Below are positions 14,810 through 22,837 of a stretch of 64,000 bases of DNA, piece by piece. The notes beneath the pieces were generated by a model. The model was not told where the DNA came from and made no database searches. It worked only from the letters and a program-made list of their open reading frames with translations. How positions within the stretch are numbered: position 1 is the first letter of the stretch; every line of letters starts with the position of its first letter. Location of the stretch: NCBI RefSeq assembly GCF_007828035.1, contig NZ_VITV01000003.1:1-64000 (forward strand). The letters are read 5' to 3'. Origin of the DNA: Nitrospirillum amazonense. Its GTDB lineage: Bacteria > Pseudomonadota > Alphaproteobacteria > Azospirillales > Azospirillaceae. Position numbers and translations under genes: made by a program.

Positions 14810-17247
14810 ACCTGGCCGAATACCGCAGCCGGGCGGACCGCCTGGCCGATCACCTGCCCTGGGCCGCGTTGGTGGCCCTGGGTGTCGTGTTGAACAAGGA
14901 TGGCAGCTTCCAGCGCACCCTGGCGTTCCGGGGCCCGGACCTGGACAGCGCCACCGAGGCGGAACTGGTCGGCATCGCCGCCCGCGCCAACAATGCGCTG
15001 CGCCGCTTGGGTTCCGGCTGGGCCCTGTTCTTCGAGGCCGCGAGAGTCGAGGCGCTGGACTATCCGCACTCCTCCTTTCCCGATGCCGCCTCGTGGTTGG
15101 TGGAGGAGGAACGGCGGGCTGCCTTCCAGGATGACCGCCAGGGCCGGCACTTCGAGAGCCGGTATTTCCTGACCCTGCTGTTCCTGCCGCCGCCGGACAG
15201 CGAGGTCCAGGCGCAGAACGCCCTGGTGGAGACCGGCCGGAAGGAGGAGGGGAGGTCCTGGCGGCAGGAGTTGGCGCGCTTTCAGGACGAGACTGACCGG
15301 CTGGCCGGTCTGCTGGCGGGCTTCCTGCCCGAGGTGCGGGCCCTGGATGATGCTGAGACCCTGACCTATCTGCACGGCACCATCTCCACCCGTCGCCATC
15401 CTGTGGCGGTGCCGGCCGTGCCCATGTACCTGGACGGGGTGCTGGTGGACACACCACTCAGCGGCGGCCTGGAGCCCATGCTGGGCGAGACGCATCTCTG
15501 CACCCTGACCATCCTGGGCTTCCCCGGCCAGACCCAGCCGGGTTTGCTGGATGCGCTCAACCACTTGGACTTTCCATACCGATGGGTGACGCGCTGGGTG
15601 CCGCTGGATCGGGCCCAGGCCACGCGGACCCTGACGCGGTTGCGCCGGCACTGGTTCGCCAAGCGCAAGTCCATCGCGGCCTTGCTGCGCGAGGTGCTGA
15701 CCAATGAGCCGGCTCAACTGGTCGACAGCGATGCCGATAACAAGGCTGCCGATGCTGATCTCGCCCTTCAGGCCCTGGGCGCCGACCATGTCGGCTTCGG
15801 CTACCTCACCACCACGGTGACGGTCTGGGATGAGGACCGGCAGGCAGCGCAGGACAAGCTGGCACTGGTGGAGCGGGTCATCACCGGCCTGGGCTTCACC
15901 GTCATCCGCGAGACCGTGAATGCGGTGGAGGCTTGGCTGGGCAGCCTGCCGGGGCAGGTGTACGCCAATGTCCGCCAGCCCCTGGTCCACACCCTGAACC
16001 TGGCCCACCTGATGCCGCTGTCGGCTGTCTGGGCCGGGCCACTGCGCAACGGTCACCTGGACGGCCCGCCGCTGCTGTTCGCCGAGACTGCCGGCGCCAC
16101 GCCCTTCCGGCTGGCCACCCATGTTGGCGACGTCGGGCACATGCTGGTGGTGGGGCCGACCGGTGCCGGCAAGTCGGTGCTGCTGGCCCTGCTGGCGATG
16201 CAGTTCCGCCGCTATCCGGGCGCCCGGGTGGTGATCTTTGACAAGGGCAACTCCGCGCGGGCCGCCGTGCTGGCCATGGGCGGTTTGCATCATGCCCTGG
16301 GGACAGCGGGCACCTTGGCGTTCCAGCCGTTGCGTCGCATCGACATGCCCGACGTTCGTGCGTGGGCCGCCGAGTGGCTGGCCGGCGTGCTGGCCCATGA
16401 GAACGTGGCGGTGACGCCGGAGGTCAAGGAAGGCCTGTGGTCGGCCCTCGGCAGCCTAGCCACGGCGCCAGCCGAGGAGCGGACGCTGACCGGGCTGTCG
16501 GTCCTGCTGCAGTCCAGTAGGCTGCGGGCCGCTCTTCAGCCCTACACCTTGGATGGCCCCTTCGGTCATCTGCTGGATGCGGCCGAGGACCGGCTGGCCC
16601 TGGCGGATGTGCAGTGCTTCGAGACCGAGGAACTGATGCACCAGCCCGGCATCGTGATGCCGGTGCTGACCTACCTGCTGCAGCGGCTGGAAGAGCACTT
16701 CGACGGCCGGCCAACGCTGCTGATCCTGGATGAGGCCTGGGTCTATCTCGACCATCCGCTGTTCGCCGCCCGCATCCGCGAATGGCTGAAGGTGCTGCGC
16801 AAGAAGAACGTCGCCGTCGTCTTCGCCACCCAGTCCCTGGTCGATATCGCCGGCAGCAGCATCGCCCCATCCATCATCGAGAGCTGCCCACAGCGCATTT
16901 TCCTGCCCAACGACCGGGCCGTCGAGCCGCAGGCTCGCCGCGCTTACGAGGGCTTCGGCCTCAACGAGCGGCAGATCGAGATGATCGCCCGCGCCACCCC
17001 CAAGCAGGACTATTACCTGCAATCGCGGCGGGGTAACCGGCTGTTCCAGCTGGGCCTGGGGCCGGTGGCGCTGAGCCTGTGCGGCGCCTCCGATCCCGCC
17101 TCCCAAGCCCTCATCGACAGCATCGTGGCCAAGGCGGCGACTGAACAGGACTCTGGCTCGTTCGCCAGCACCTTCCTCGCGGCGCGCGGCCTGGGCTGGG
17201 CCGCCGACCTGCTGGGCCACTTCACCCCGAAAGGAGAGGCAGCATGA
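14803..17247 (+). CDS. trbE: TrbE, VirB4-family ATPase
   Basis: An 814-residue protein with the CagE/TrbE N-terminal domain (about 1-420) and an ATPase domain. Walker A is VVGPTGAGKSVLLALLAMQF (about 448-467) and Walker B is TLLILDEAWVYL (about 638-649). It is the largest motor of the mating channel and handles pilin export from the inner membrane. The ATG at 14803 follows GGGGTGGTGG and overlaps trbD by 7 bases; its stop overlaps the trbJ start by 4 bases. An upstream in-frame start at 14683 lies within trbD and is unlikely. Confidence 0.95.
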   Translation: MLNLAEYRSRADRLADHLPWAALVALGVVLNKDGSFQRTLAFRGPDLDSATEAELVGIAARANNALRRLGSGWALFFEAARVEALDYPHSSFPDAASWLVEEERRAAFQDDRQGRHFESRYFLTLLFLPPPDSEVQAQNALVETGRKEEGRSWRQELARFQDETDRLAGLLAGFLPEVRALDDAETLTYLHGTISTRRHPVAVPAVPMYLDGVLVDTPLSGGLEPMLGETHLCTLTILGFPGQTQPGLLDALNHLDFPYRWVTRWVPLDRAQATRTLTRLRRHWFAKRKSIAALLREVLTNEPAQLVDSDADNKAADADLALQALGADHVGFGYLTTTVTVWDEDRQAAQDKLALVERVITGLGFTVIRETVNAVEAWLGSLPGQVYANVRQPLVHTLNLAHLMPLSAVWAGPLRNGHLDGPPLLFAETAGATPFRLATHVGDVGHMLVVGPTGAGKSVLLALLAMQFRRYPGARVVIFDKGNSARAAVLAMGGLHHALGTAGTLAFQPLRRIDMPDVRAWAAEWLAGVLAHENVAVTPEVKEGLWSALGSLATAPAEERTLTGLSVLLQSSRLRAALQPYTLDGPFGHLLDAAEDRLALADVQCFETEELMHQPGIVMPVLTYLLQRLEEHFDGRPTLLILDEAWVYLDHPLFAARIREWLKVLRKKNVAVVFATQSLVDIAGSSIAPSIIESCPQRIFLPNDRAVEPQARRAYEGFGLNERQIEMIARATPKQDYYLQSRRGNRLFQLGLGPVALSLCGASDPASQALIDSIVAKAATEQDSGSFASTFLAARGLGWAADLLGHFTPKGEAA

Positions 17248-17960
17248 AAGCCGCCATCCGCACCGTCATGCTGGCCGCCGTCGCGCAAACGGCCGCCCTT
17301 GCGGCCGCTCCCGCACAGGCGCAATGGGCCGTGTTCGACGCGTCCAACTATTCCCAGAACGTGCTGCAGGCGGCACGTGCCTTGCAGCAGATCAATAACC
17401 AGATCCAGTCGCTGCAGAACCAAGCCACCATGCTGTCCAACATGGCGCGCAACCTGCAGCACCTGGACTATTCCAGCCTGTCCCAGCTCACCAGCGCGCT
17501 GACCCGCATCGACAGCTTGATGGCCCAGGTCGATGGCATGAGCTTCAATCTGTCGGCCCTGGAGGCGCAGTGGCCGGCACAGTTCCCGAGCAGCTACGCC
17601 ACCACCGTGGCCCCCTCCGACCTAGTGCAGCAGGCGAGGGGGCGGTGGCAGGACGCCATGGACGCCTATCACCAGACCATGCGCGTCCAGTCCCAGGTGG
17701 TCGCCAACGTGAGCGACGACCGTCCGCTGCTGGATGACCTGGTGACCCAGAGCCAGGGCGCCACCGGAGCCCTGCAGGTCAGCCAGGCCGCTAACCAGCT
17801 CATCGCCCTGTCGGCCAAGCAGCAGATGCAGCTGCAGACCCTGGTGGCCGCCCAGTACCGTGCTGAGGCTGAGGACCAGGCCCGCAAGGCGCAGTCGGAG
17901 GAAGCGGCCCGCGTCACGGCGCAACGCTTTCTGGGCAGCAGCACCGCCTACACGCCGTAA
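17244..17960 (+). CDS. trbJ: TrbJ, periplasmic mating-pair protein (VirB5-like)
   Basis: A 238-residue exported protein. The signal peptide ends in APAQAQ (about residue 27). The mature part is almost entirely helical and Gln-rich (ALQQINNQIQSLQNQATMLSNMARNL), as in VirB5/TrbJ proteins at the pilus tip. The start ATG overlaps the trbE stop. trbL begins 11 bases after its stop, so the trbK entry-exclusion gene found here in RP4 and Ti plasmids is absent from this position. Confidence 0.9.
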   Translation: MKAAIRTVMLAAVAQTAALAAAPAQAQWAVFDASNYSQNVLQAARALQQINNQIQSLQNQATMLSNMARNLQHLDYSSLSQLTSALTRIDSLMAQVDGMSFNLSALEAQWPAQFPSSYATTVAPSDLVQQARGRWQDAMDAYHQTMRVQSQVVANVSDDRPLLDDLVTQSQGATGALQVSQAANQLIALSAKQQMQLQTLVAAQYRAEAEDQARKAQSEEAARVTAQRFLGSSTAYTP

Positions 17961-17971
17961 CGAGGTGCGTG

Positions 17972-19162
17972 ATGAGCGACCTCAACATCATCGACAGCTT
18001 CCTGGAGACGTTCAGCCGCTACATCGACAGCGGCTTCGGCCTCCTGTCCGGCGACGTCGCCTTCCTGACCACCGTCCTCTCGGGAATTGATATCACCCTG
18101 GCCGGCCTGTACTGGGCCTTGGATGGCGAGGCCAACATCGCGGGGCGGTTGCTGCGCAAGGTGCTCTATGTCGGGACCTTCGCCCTCATCCTCAACAACT
18201 TCCAGCACCTCGCCGGCGTCATCTACGACAGCTTCGCCGGCTTGGGCCTGCACGCCTCCGGCAGCGGCCTGACCGCGACCGACCTGCTGCGGCCGGGCAA
18301 GCTGGCGGGGGTGGGCTTCCAGGCCGCCCATCCCCTGCTGGAGGAGGTGGTGGCCCTGGGCGGCTTCCCCGAGCTGTTCGTCAACGCGCCCACCATTTTC
18401 GTCCTGCTGGTTTCCTGGCTGTTCGTGATCGTCGCCTTCTTCATCCTGGCGGTGCAGCTGTTCATCAGCGTCCTGGAGTTCAAGCTGACCACCCTGGCCG
18501 GCTTCGTGCTGGTGCCTTTCGCCCTCTGGGGCAAGAGCGCCTTCCTGGCGGAGCGCGTGCTGGGCAACGTCATCTCCTCCGGCATCAAGATCATGGTGCT
18601 GGCCATCGTCGTCGGCATCGGCTCCGGCTTCTTCAGCACCTTCACCAGTGCGCTCAACGGCCAGCCGCCGGACATGGCCGCCGCCTTGTCGCTGGTCCTG
18701 GCCTCATTGGCGCTGCTGGGCCTGGGCATCTTTGGTCCCGGTGTCGCGGCCGGCCTGGTCTCCGGTGCGCCGCAGTTGGGCGCTGGCGCTGCGCTGGGAA
18801 CCGTGGGGGCGGCCGCTGGCACCTTGGTGCTGGTCGGCGGCGCCACGGTGGCCGGGGCCAGGATGACGTTCGGAGCGGCACTGGCGGACCTGCGGGCCGG
18901 TTCTGCCTTGGGCTCCGGCGGCAATGCCGCCGGCCATACGGGGCAAGCAACCGCCGGCGGCACCAGCACAGGCACGCCCGGCGGTACTTCCGGTGCTGGC
19001 GGGCGTGGATCGTCCCCGAACTCCACTTCCTCCGGTTCACCCCCAGCCTGGGCCAGCCGCATGCGTGCCGACCACGCGGCCCGGGCCACCGCCCATTCCA
19101 TCCAAGAAGGCGAGCGGCCCGGTGCCGCCGCCAATCCCTCCCTCGATCAGAAGGATGGTTAA
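17972..19162 (+). CDS. trbL: TrbL, polytopic inner-membrane channel protein (VirB6-like)
   Basis: A 396-residue protein with five or more membrane segments between about residues 25 and 290 (for example FVLLVSWLFVIVAFFILAVQLFI), then a Gly/Ala/Ser/Thr-rich soluble tail from about 310. This matches TrbL/VirB6, which passes DNA through the inner membrane. I chose the ATG at 17972 over the GTG at 17969 because CGAGGTG gives better spacing and relatives start MSDLNIID. The Gly/Thr-rich linker explains the weak complexity near 18940-19040. Confidence 0.93.
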   Translation: MSDLNIIDSFLETFSRYIDSGFGLLSGDVAFLTTVLSGIDITLAGLYWALDGEANIAGRLLRKVLYVGTFALILNNFQHLAGVIYDSFAGLGLHASGSGLTATDLLRPGKLAGVGFQAAHPLLEEVVALGGFPELFVNAPTIFVLLVSWLFVIVAFFILAVQLFISVLEFKLTTLAGFVLVPFALWGKSAFLAERVLGNVISSGIKIMVLAIVVGIGSGFFSTFTSALNGQPPDMAAALSLVLASLALLGLGIFGPGVAAGLVSGAPQLGAGAALGTVGAAAGTLVLVGGATVAGARMTFGAALADLRAGSALGSGGNAAGHTGQATAGGTSTGTPGGTSGAGGRGSSPNSTSSGSPPAWASRMRADHAARATAHSIQEGERPGAAANPSLDQKDG

Positions 19163-19166
19163 ACCC

Positions 19167-19886
19167 ATGCTGTTCAAACGATCCCCGCAACGCTACGGCC
19201 GCACGCCGGAGCCGGTTACGCCCTACCAGAAGGCGGCCCAGCTCTGGGACGAGCGCATCGGCACGGCCCGGGTCCAGGCCCGCAACTGGCGCCTGATGGC
19301 CTTCGGCTGCCTGACCCTCTCCGGTGGCCTCGCCGTCGGCTTGGTCTGGCAATCGGCCCAAAGCCGCGTGGCACCCTATGTCGTCGAGGTGGACCGGTTG
19401 GGGGAGGCCCGGGCCGTGGCGCCGGCGGCCCGGGACTATCAGCCTTCTGATCCCCAGATCGCCTGGCATCTGGCGCGCTTCATTACCAAGGCCCGTTCGA
19501 TCTCCGTCGACCCGGTGGTGGTCCGGCAGAACTGGTTGGCGGTCTACGATTTCGCCACCGACCGCGCCGCCCTGTTTCTCAACGACTATGCCAGGACGGC
19601 CGATCCCTTCGGCCAGATCGGCACACGCGGCGTCTCCGTCCAGGTGACCAGCGTTGTCCGCGCCTCCGACCGCTCCTTCCAGATCAAATGGACCGAGCAG
19701 GTCTTCGAGCGCGGCAGCCTGGCCCGGACCGACCACTGGACCGCCATCCTCGGCGTCGTCGTCCAGCCCCCGCGCACCACCGACGCCTTGGCCAAGAACC
19801 CGCTAGGCCTGTTCGTCAACGCCATCGACTGGTCCCGCGACCTTGACACCACACCCGCCCAGTCCCTGGAAAGGAGGGAGCCATGA
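19167..19886 (+). CDS. trbF: TrbF (VirB8 family)
   Basis: A 239-residue bitopic protein. A short cytoplasmic N-terminus (MLFKRSPQRYGRTPEPVTPYQKAAQLWDER) is followed by a membrane segment (about 43-63) and a periplasmic NTF2-like domain (residues about 70-225), as in VirB8/TrbF. The ATG at 19167 has AAGGATGG 8 bases upstream and gives the conserved N-terminus; an ATG at 19155 would add four residues and overlap trbL. The stop overlaps the trbG start by 4 bases. Confidence 0.93.
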   Translation: MLFKRSPQRYGRTPEPVTPYQKAAQLWDERIGTARVQARNWRLMAFGCLTLSGGLAVGLVWQSAQSRVAPYVVEVDRLGEARAVAPAARDYQPSDPQIAWHLARFITKARSISVDPVVVRQNWLAVYDFATDRAALFLNDYARTADPFGQIGTRGVSVQVTSVVRASDRSFQIKWTEQVFERGSLARTDHWTAILGVVVQPPRTTDALAKNPLGLFVNAIDWSRDLDTTPAQSLERREP

Positions 19887-20884
19887 AGCGCCTTGCCTTG
19901 CTCACCATCGCCGCCTCGGCCTTGGCGGCGTGCTCCACGCCCAAGCCGCCGCCGGCCATCTCCTATGACCGGGAAGAACCGCACCCGGCGGCGATCGAAC
20001 CGGCGCCGATCAAACCGGTGGAGGTGGTGCAAATCCCGGTGCCGCTACCTTTGCCTGGCCAACTGCTGCCGGAGCCCACGCCATTGGTACCCGATGCCCG
20101 CCCGCCGGTTGCCCGGGTGGCGGCGGCCAATGCGGCGGCAATGCAGGAGCCAGCGTCCCTGGGCTACCTCAACGCGGTGCAGGTCTATCCCTACACGGAG
20201 GGCGCCCTCTATCGGCTCTACACGGCACCGGAACAGGTCAGCGACCTTGCGCTGCAGCCGGGGGAAACCCTCTCGGCGATCTCGGCCGGCGATACGGTGC
20301 GCTGGGTGATCGGCGACACCACCAGCGGCTCCGGTGCGGAGAAGCGGGTGCATGTCCTGGTCAAGCCCTTCGCCCCTGGCCTGCATACCAACCTGCTGAT
20401 CGCCACCGACCGCCGCGTCTATCATCTCCAGCTGGAGAGCACGGCCAAGACAGCGATGGCTGCCGTCTCCTGGACCTACCCGCAGGACGAGCTGTTGAAG
20501 CTCCAGCGGCGCAGTGCCGAGGCGGAAGCTGGCGCGCCGGTGACTGCCGATGTTGCGCTGCAGGACCTACATTTTCGATACGCTATTTCAGGCGACACTC
20601 CGCCCTGGCGTCCGTTGCGGGCCTTCGATGACGGCCACAAGGTTTACATCGCGTTTCCCCGCCGTCTCGACCAGGGCGAGGCGCCGCCGCTGTTCGTCGT
20701 CGGGCCCAGCGGCGATGGCCAGCTGGTCAACTACCGGGTACGCGATGCCTACTACATTGTCGACCGGCTGTTCGGTGCCGCTGAGCTGCGCCTGGGCGCC
20801 GATCCCCAGCAGGTGGTCCGCATCAGCCGCACCGATGGCCCGGCGGCCGGCACGGCTTCCACCGGTGACGGAGGACAGCCATGA
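19883..20884 (+). CDS. trbG: TrbG, outer-membrane lipoprotein-type channel protein (VirB9 family)
   Basis: A 333-residue protein with a lipoprotein signal (LAAC, Cys17), a Pro-rich linker (about 20-75) and a VirB9/TrbG domain (about 100-310), with motifs such as EGALYRLYTAPEQVSDLALQPGE, THVLV-type strands and TYPQDE. In RP4-type systems TrbG, TrbH and TrbI form the core complex that crosses the periplasm. No separate trbH is seen, and the lipidated N-terminus here may cover the role of a VirB7-type lipoprotein. The stop overlaps trbI by 4 bases. Confidence 0.92.
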   Translation: MKRLALLTIAASALAACSTPKPPPAISYDREEPHPAAIEPAPIKPVEVVQIPVPLPLPGQLLPEPTPLVPDARPPVARVAAANAAAMQEPASLGYLNAVQVYPYTEGALYRLYTAPEQVSDLALQPGETLSAISAGDTVRWVIGDTTSGSGAEKRVHVLVKPFAPGLHTNLLIATDRRVYHLQLESTAKTAMAAVSWTYPQDELLKLQRRSAEAEAGAPVTADVALQDLHFRYAISGDTPPWRPLRAFDDGHKVYIAFPRRLDQGEAPPLFVVGPSGDGQLVNYRVRDAYYIVDRLFGAAELRLGADPQQVVRISRTDGPAAGTASTGDGGQP

Positions 20885-22101
20885 CCGCGCCAACCCCGCC
20901 GGAGCCAGGCAAGGTTGATCCGGGCGAGTTGGCCTTGCGCGCTCGGCCTCGCCGTATCGTGCGCTTCCGCCGTGGCCTGCTGATCGGCGTCGCCGCCGCG
21001 GGTTCAGCGGTCATTCTGGCGGTGACGATATTTGCGCTGCGTGGAGCGACGCCGCGGGCTGGCGGCAAGCAGGAGGAGCTGTACAGCACGGAGCGCAAGC
21101 CGGTTGCTGATGGGCTCGCCGCTCTGCCCGGCGACTATAGCCGTGTGAAGCCTGATACCCCCGTGCTAGGGCCGCCGCTCCCCGGCGACCTGGGCCGGCC
21201 CATGCTGGAGCACCAGCAGCAGCTAGGCTTGACGTCGGCGACTAACGGCGACCGCGCCGCGGAGGCCGAACGGCAACGCCGGGCGAGCCAAGCCGTACAG
21301 GCCCGGGAGTCGGGCATCTTCTTTCGTGTCGGCCAGGTCTCTCCCGTTGCTGCTCGTGCCGGCGCCGACACGAACGTGGAGGCGGGGGCAAAGCCCCAGC
21401 AGGATAGCGGGGAGGGGGATCGCTTGGCTCTGGACCCCGACCGCGACCAGAACAACCAGCAGCGCAAGCTGGACTTCGTCACCCGCAAGAATGGCAGCGG
21501 CACGGAAAATCCGCACGCTTTGCAGAAACCCCGATCACCCTACACCGTCCTGGCCGGAACCATCATCGCGGCGGCCTTGCTCCCGGCACTCAACTCCGAC
21601 CTGCCCGGGCTCGTGACGGCCCAGGTGACGGAGAACGTCTATGACACGGCGACCGGGCGCTTCCTGCTGATCCCCCAGGGCTCCCGGCTCATCGGCCGCT
21701 ACGACAGTGTGGTGGCCTTTGGCCAAAGCCGGGCCCTGTTGGTCTGGCAGCGGATCATCCTGCCGGATGCGTCCTCCCTCGAGATCGACAACCTCCCGGC
21801 CACCGACGCGGCCGGGCAGGCGGGGCTGGAGGATGAGGTCGACTATCACACCGGCCGGCTGCTGGCCGGCGTCGGGATGGCCACCCTGCTGGGGGTGGGC
21901 ACCCAGATCAGTTCCGGCAGTAACGAGAGCGACCTGGTCCGCGCGCTGCGGGAATCGACCCAGCAGAACGCCGACCGGGCGGGCCAACGCATCGTTGAGA
22001 AGAACCTGAACATCCAGCCGACCCTCACCGTGCGGGCCGGTTGGCCGCTGCGGGTCATCGTCCACAAGGACCTGGTACTCTCCCCCTGTCGCGGAGGCTG
22101 A
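20881..22101 (+). CDS. trbI: TrbI, core-complex protein (VirB10 family)
   Basis: A 406-residue protein with an N-terminal cytoplasmic tail, one membrane segment (about 30-55: RRGLLIGVAAAGSAVILAVTIFALRGA), a low-complexity periplasmic linker and the TrbI/VirB10 beta-barrel domain (about 205-400). The domain includes LAGTIIAAALLPALNSDLPG and LIPQGSRLIGRYDSVVAFGQSRALLVWQRI, which are family hallmarks. It spans from the inner to the outer membrane. It is the last trb gene; two small genes follow with overlaps or short spacing. Confidence 0.95.
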   Translation: MTAPTPPEPGKVDPGELALRARPRRIVRFRRGLLIGVAAAGSAVILAVTIFALRGATPRAGGKQEELYSTERKPVADGLAALPGDYSRVKPDTPVLGPPLPGDLGRPMLEHQQQLGLTSATNGDRAAEAERQRRASQAVQARESGIFFRVGQVSPVAARAGADTNVEAGAKPQQDSGEGDRLALDPDRDQNNQQRKLDFVTRKNGSGTENPHALQKPRSPYTVLAGTIIAAALLPALNSDLPGLVTAQVTENVYDTATGRFLLIPQGSRLIGRYDSVVAFGQSRALLVWQRIILPDASSLEIDNLPATDAAGQAGLEDEVDYHTGRLLAGVGMATLLGVGTQISSGSNESDLVRALRESTQQNADRAGQRIVEKNLNIQPTLTVRAGWPLRVIVHKDLVLSPCRGG

Positions 22102-22102
22102 C

Positions 22103-22399
22103 ATGCTGAAGCTCGCGAAACTGCCGGACCGCACGCCCGTCCGGCTGACTGTCACCCTGAGCCCCGAGCTCCACCAGCGGCTCCAGGGCTACGCCGCCCT
22201 CTACCGCGCCACCTATGGCGAGACCGAGGCGGTCGCCGAACTGGTCCCCTTCATGCTGGATGCCTTCCTCGACAGCGACCGCGCCTATGCCAAGGCGCAG
22301 CGGGAGGAATTGCCCATGGCCGAGGTCGCCGGCCCCCGTCGCGGCCGCGGCAAAGCATCCGCTTCCGAAACCATCGTCCCCTCAAACCCGGAGGATTGA
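22103..22399 (+). CDS. DUF2274 protein
   Basis: A 98-residue protein starting MLKLAKLPDRTPVRLTVTLSPELHQRLQGYAALYRATYGE, a clear DUF2274 signature. DUF2274 genes nearly always follow trbI in alphaproteobacterial ICEs and plasmids. The N-terminal half looks like a ribbon-helix-helix-type domain; the end is basic (RRGRGKASAS). It begins one base after the trbI stop and is probably cotranscribed. Its function is not known to me. Confidence 0.9.
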   Translation: MLKLAKLPDRTPVRLTVTLSPELHQRLQGYAALYRATYGETEAVAELVPFMLDAFLDSDRAYAKAQREELPMAEVAGPRRGRGKASASETIVPSNPED

Positions 22400-22401
22400 A
22401 C

Positions 22402-22710
22402 ATGAGCGTCATCGGGCATTTTATCCTCGCTAAGGACGGCGGCTGGACTGGCACCATCCATACCCTGTTGATCAACGCCAAGGTCCGCTTGGTTCCCAAC
22501 GACAACCGAGAACAAGTCAACGCGCCGGCCTTCCGAGTGTTGATCGGCTATTACCGCGTCGGGGATGCTTGGGAAGCGCAGGCCGCTAATGATCAGCGCT
22601 CCTATCTGCGGCTGCGCCTCGACGATCCCAGCTTGGCGGAACCGCTCAGTGCCGCGCTGTTCCCGAGCGAGGATGGCGCCTCCGCGCAGTTGGTCTGGAG
22701 CCGACGTTAA
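22402..22710 (+). CDS. DUF736 protein
   Basis: A 102-residue protein matching DUF736: IGHFILAKDGGWTGTIHTLLINAKVRLVPND at the start, VLIGYYRVGDAWEAQ in the middle and SYLRLRLDDPSLAEPLSAALFPSEDGASAQLVWSR at the end. The start at 22402 has CGGAGGA upstream. It closes the trb transcription unit. A second, more diverged DUF736-like gene lies at 4. The family is common in conjugative elements but has no settled function; a single-stranded-DNA-related role has been suggested only by context. Confidence 0.9.
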   Translation: MSVIGHFILAKDGGWTGTIHTLLINAKVRLVPNDNREQVNAPAFRVLIGYYRVGDAWEAQAANDQRSYLRLRLDDPSLAEPLSAALFPSEDGASAQLVWSRR

Positions 22711-22765
22711 CTTCTGCTTTGCGTCCCCATACGGTCATGGAAGTACATCCACCTAACAGCCAAAA

Positions 22766-22786
22766 GCGGACGTTCGCCGACGTCCC
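22766..22786 (-). terminator. Probable terminator of the short-pAgo operon
   Basis: Read on the minus strand, GGACGT and ACGTCC pair around a 6-base loop and are followed by GCTTTTGG. It lies about 50 bases after the Argonaute stop, in the gap between the converging trb operon and the cargo operon. The stem is short, so the call is tentative. Confidence 0.4.
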
Positions 22787-22837
22787 CGCGAAAACCATCG
22801 GTGGTCCAGCGGCAGTCTTTAAGTACGGGGCGGGTGG

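Noticed and set aside
14485-16398. 637-codon minus-strand frame inside trbE
   Set aside because: Shadow of trbE; composition dominated by Gln/Gly/His/Arg, typical of reverse frames in GC-rich genes.
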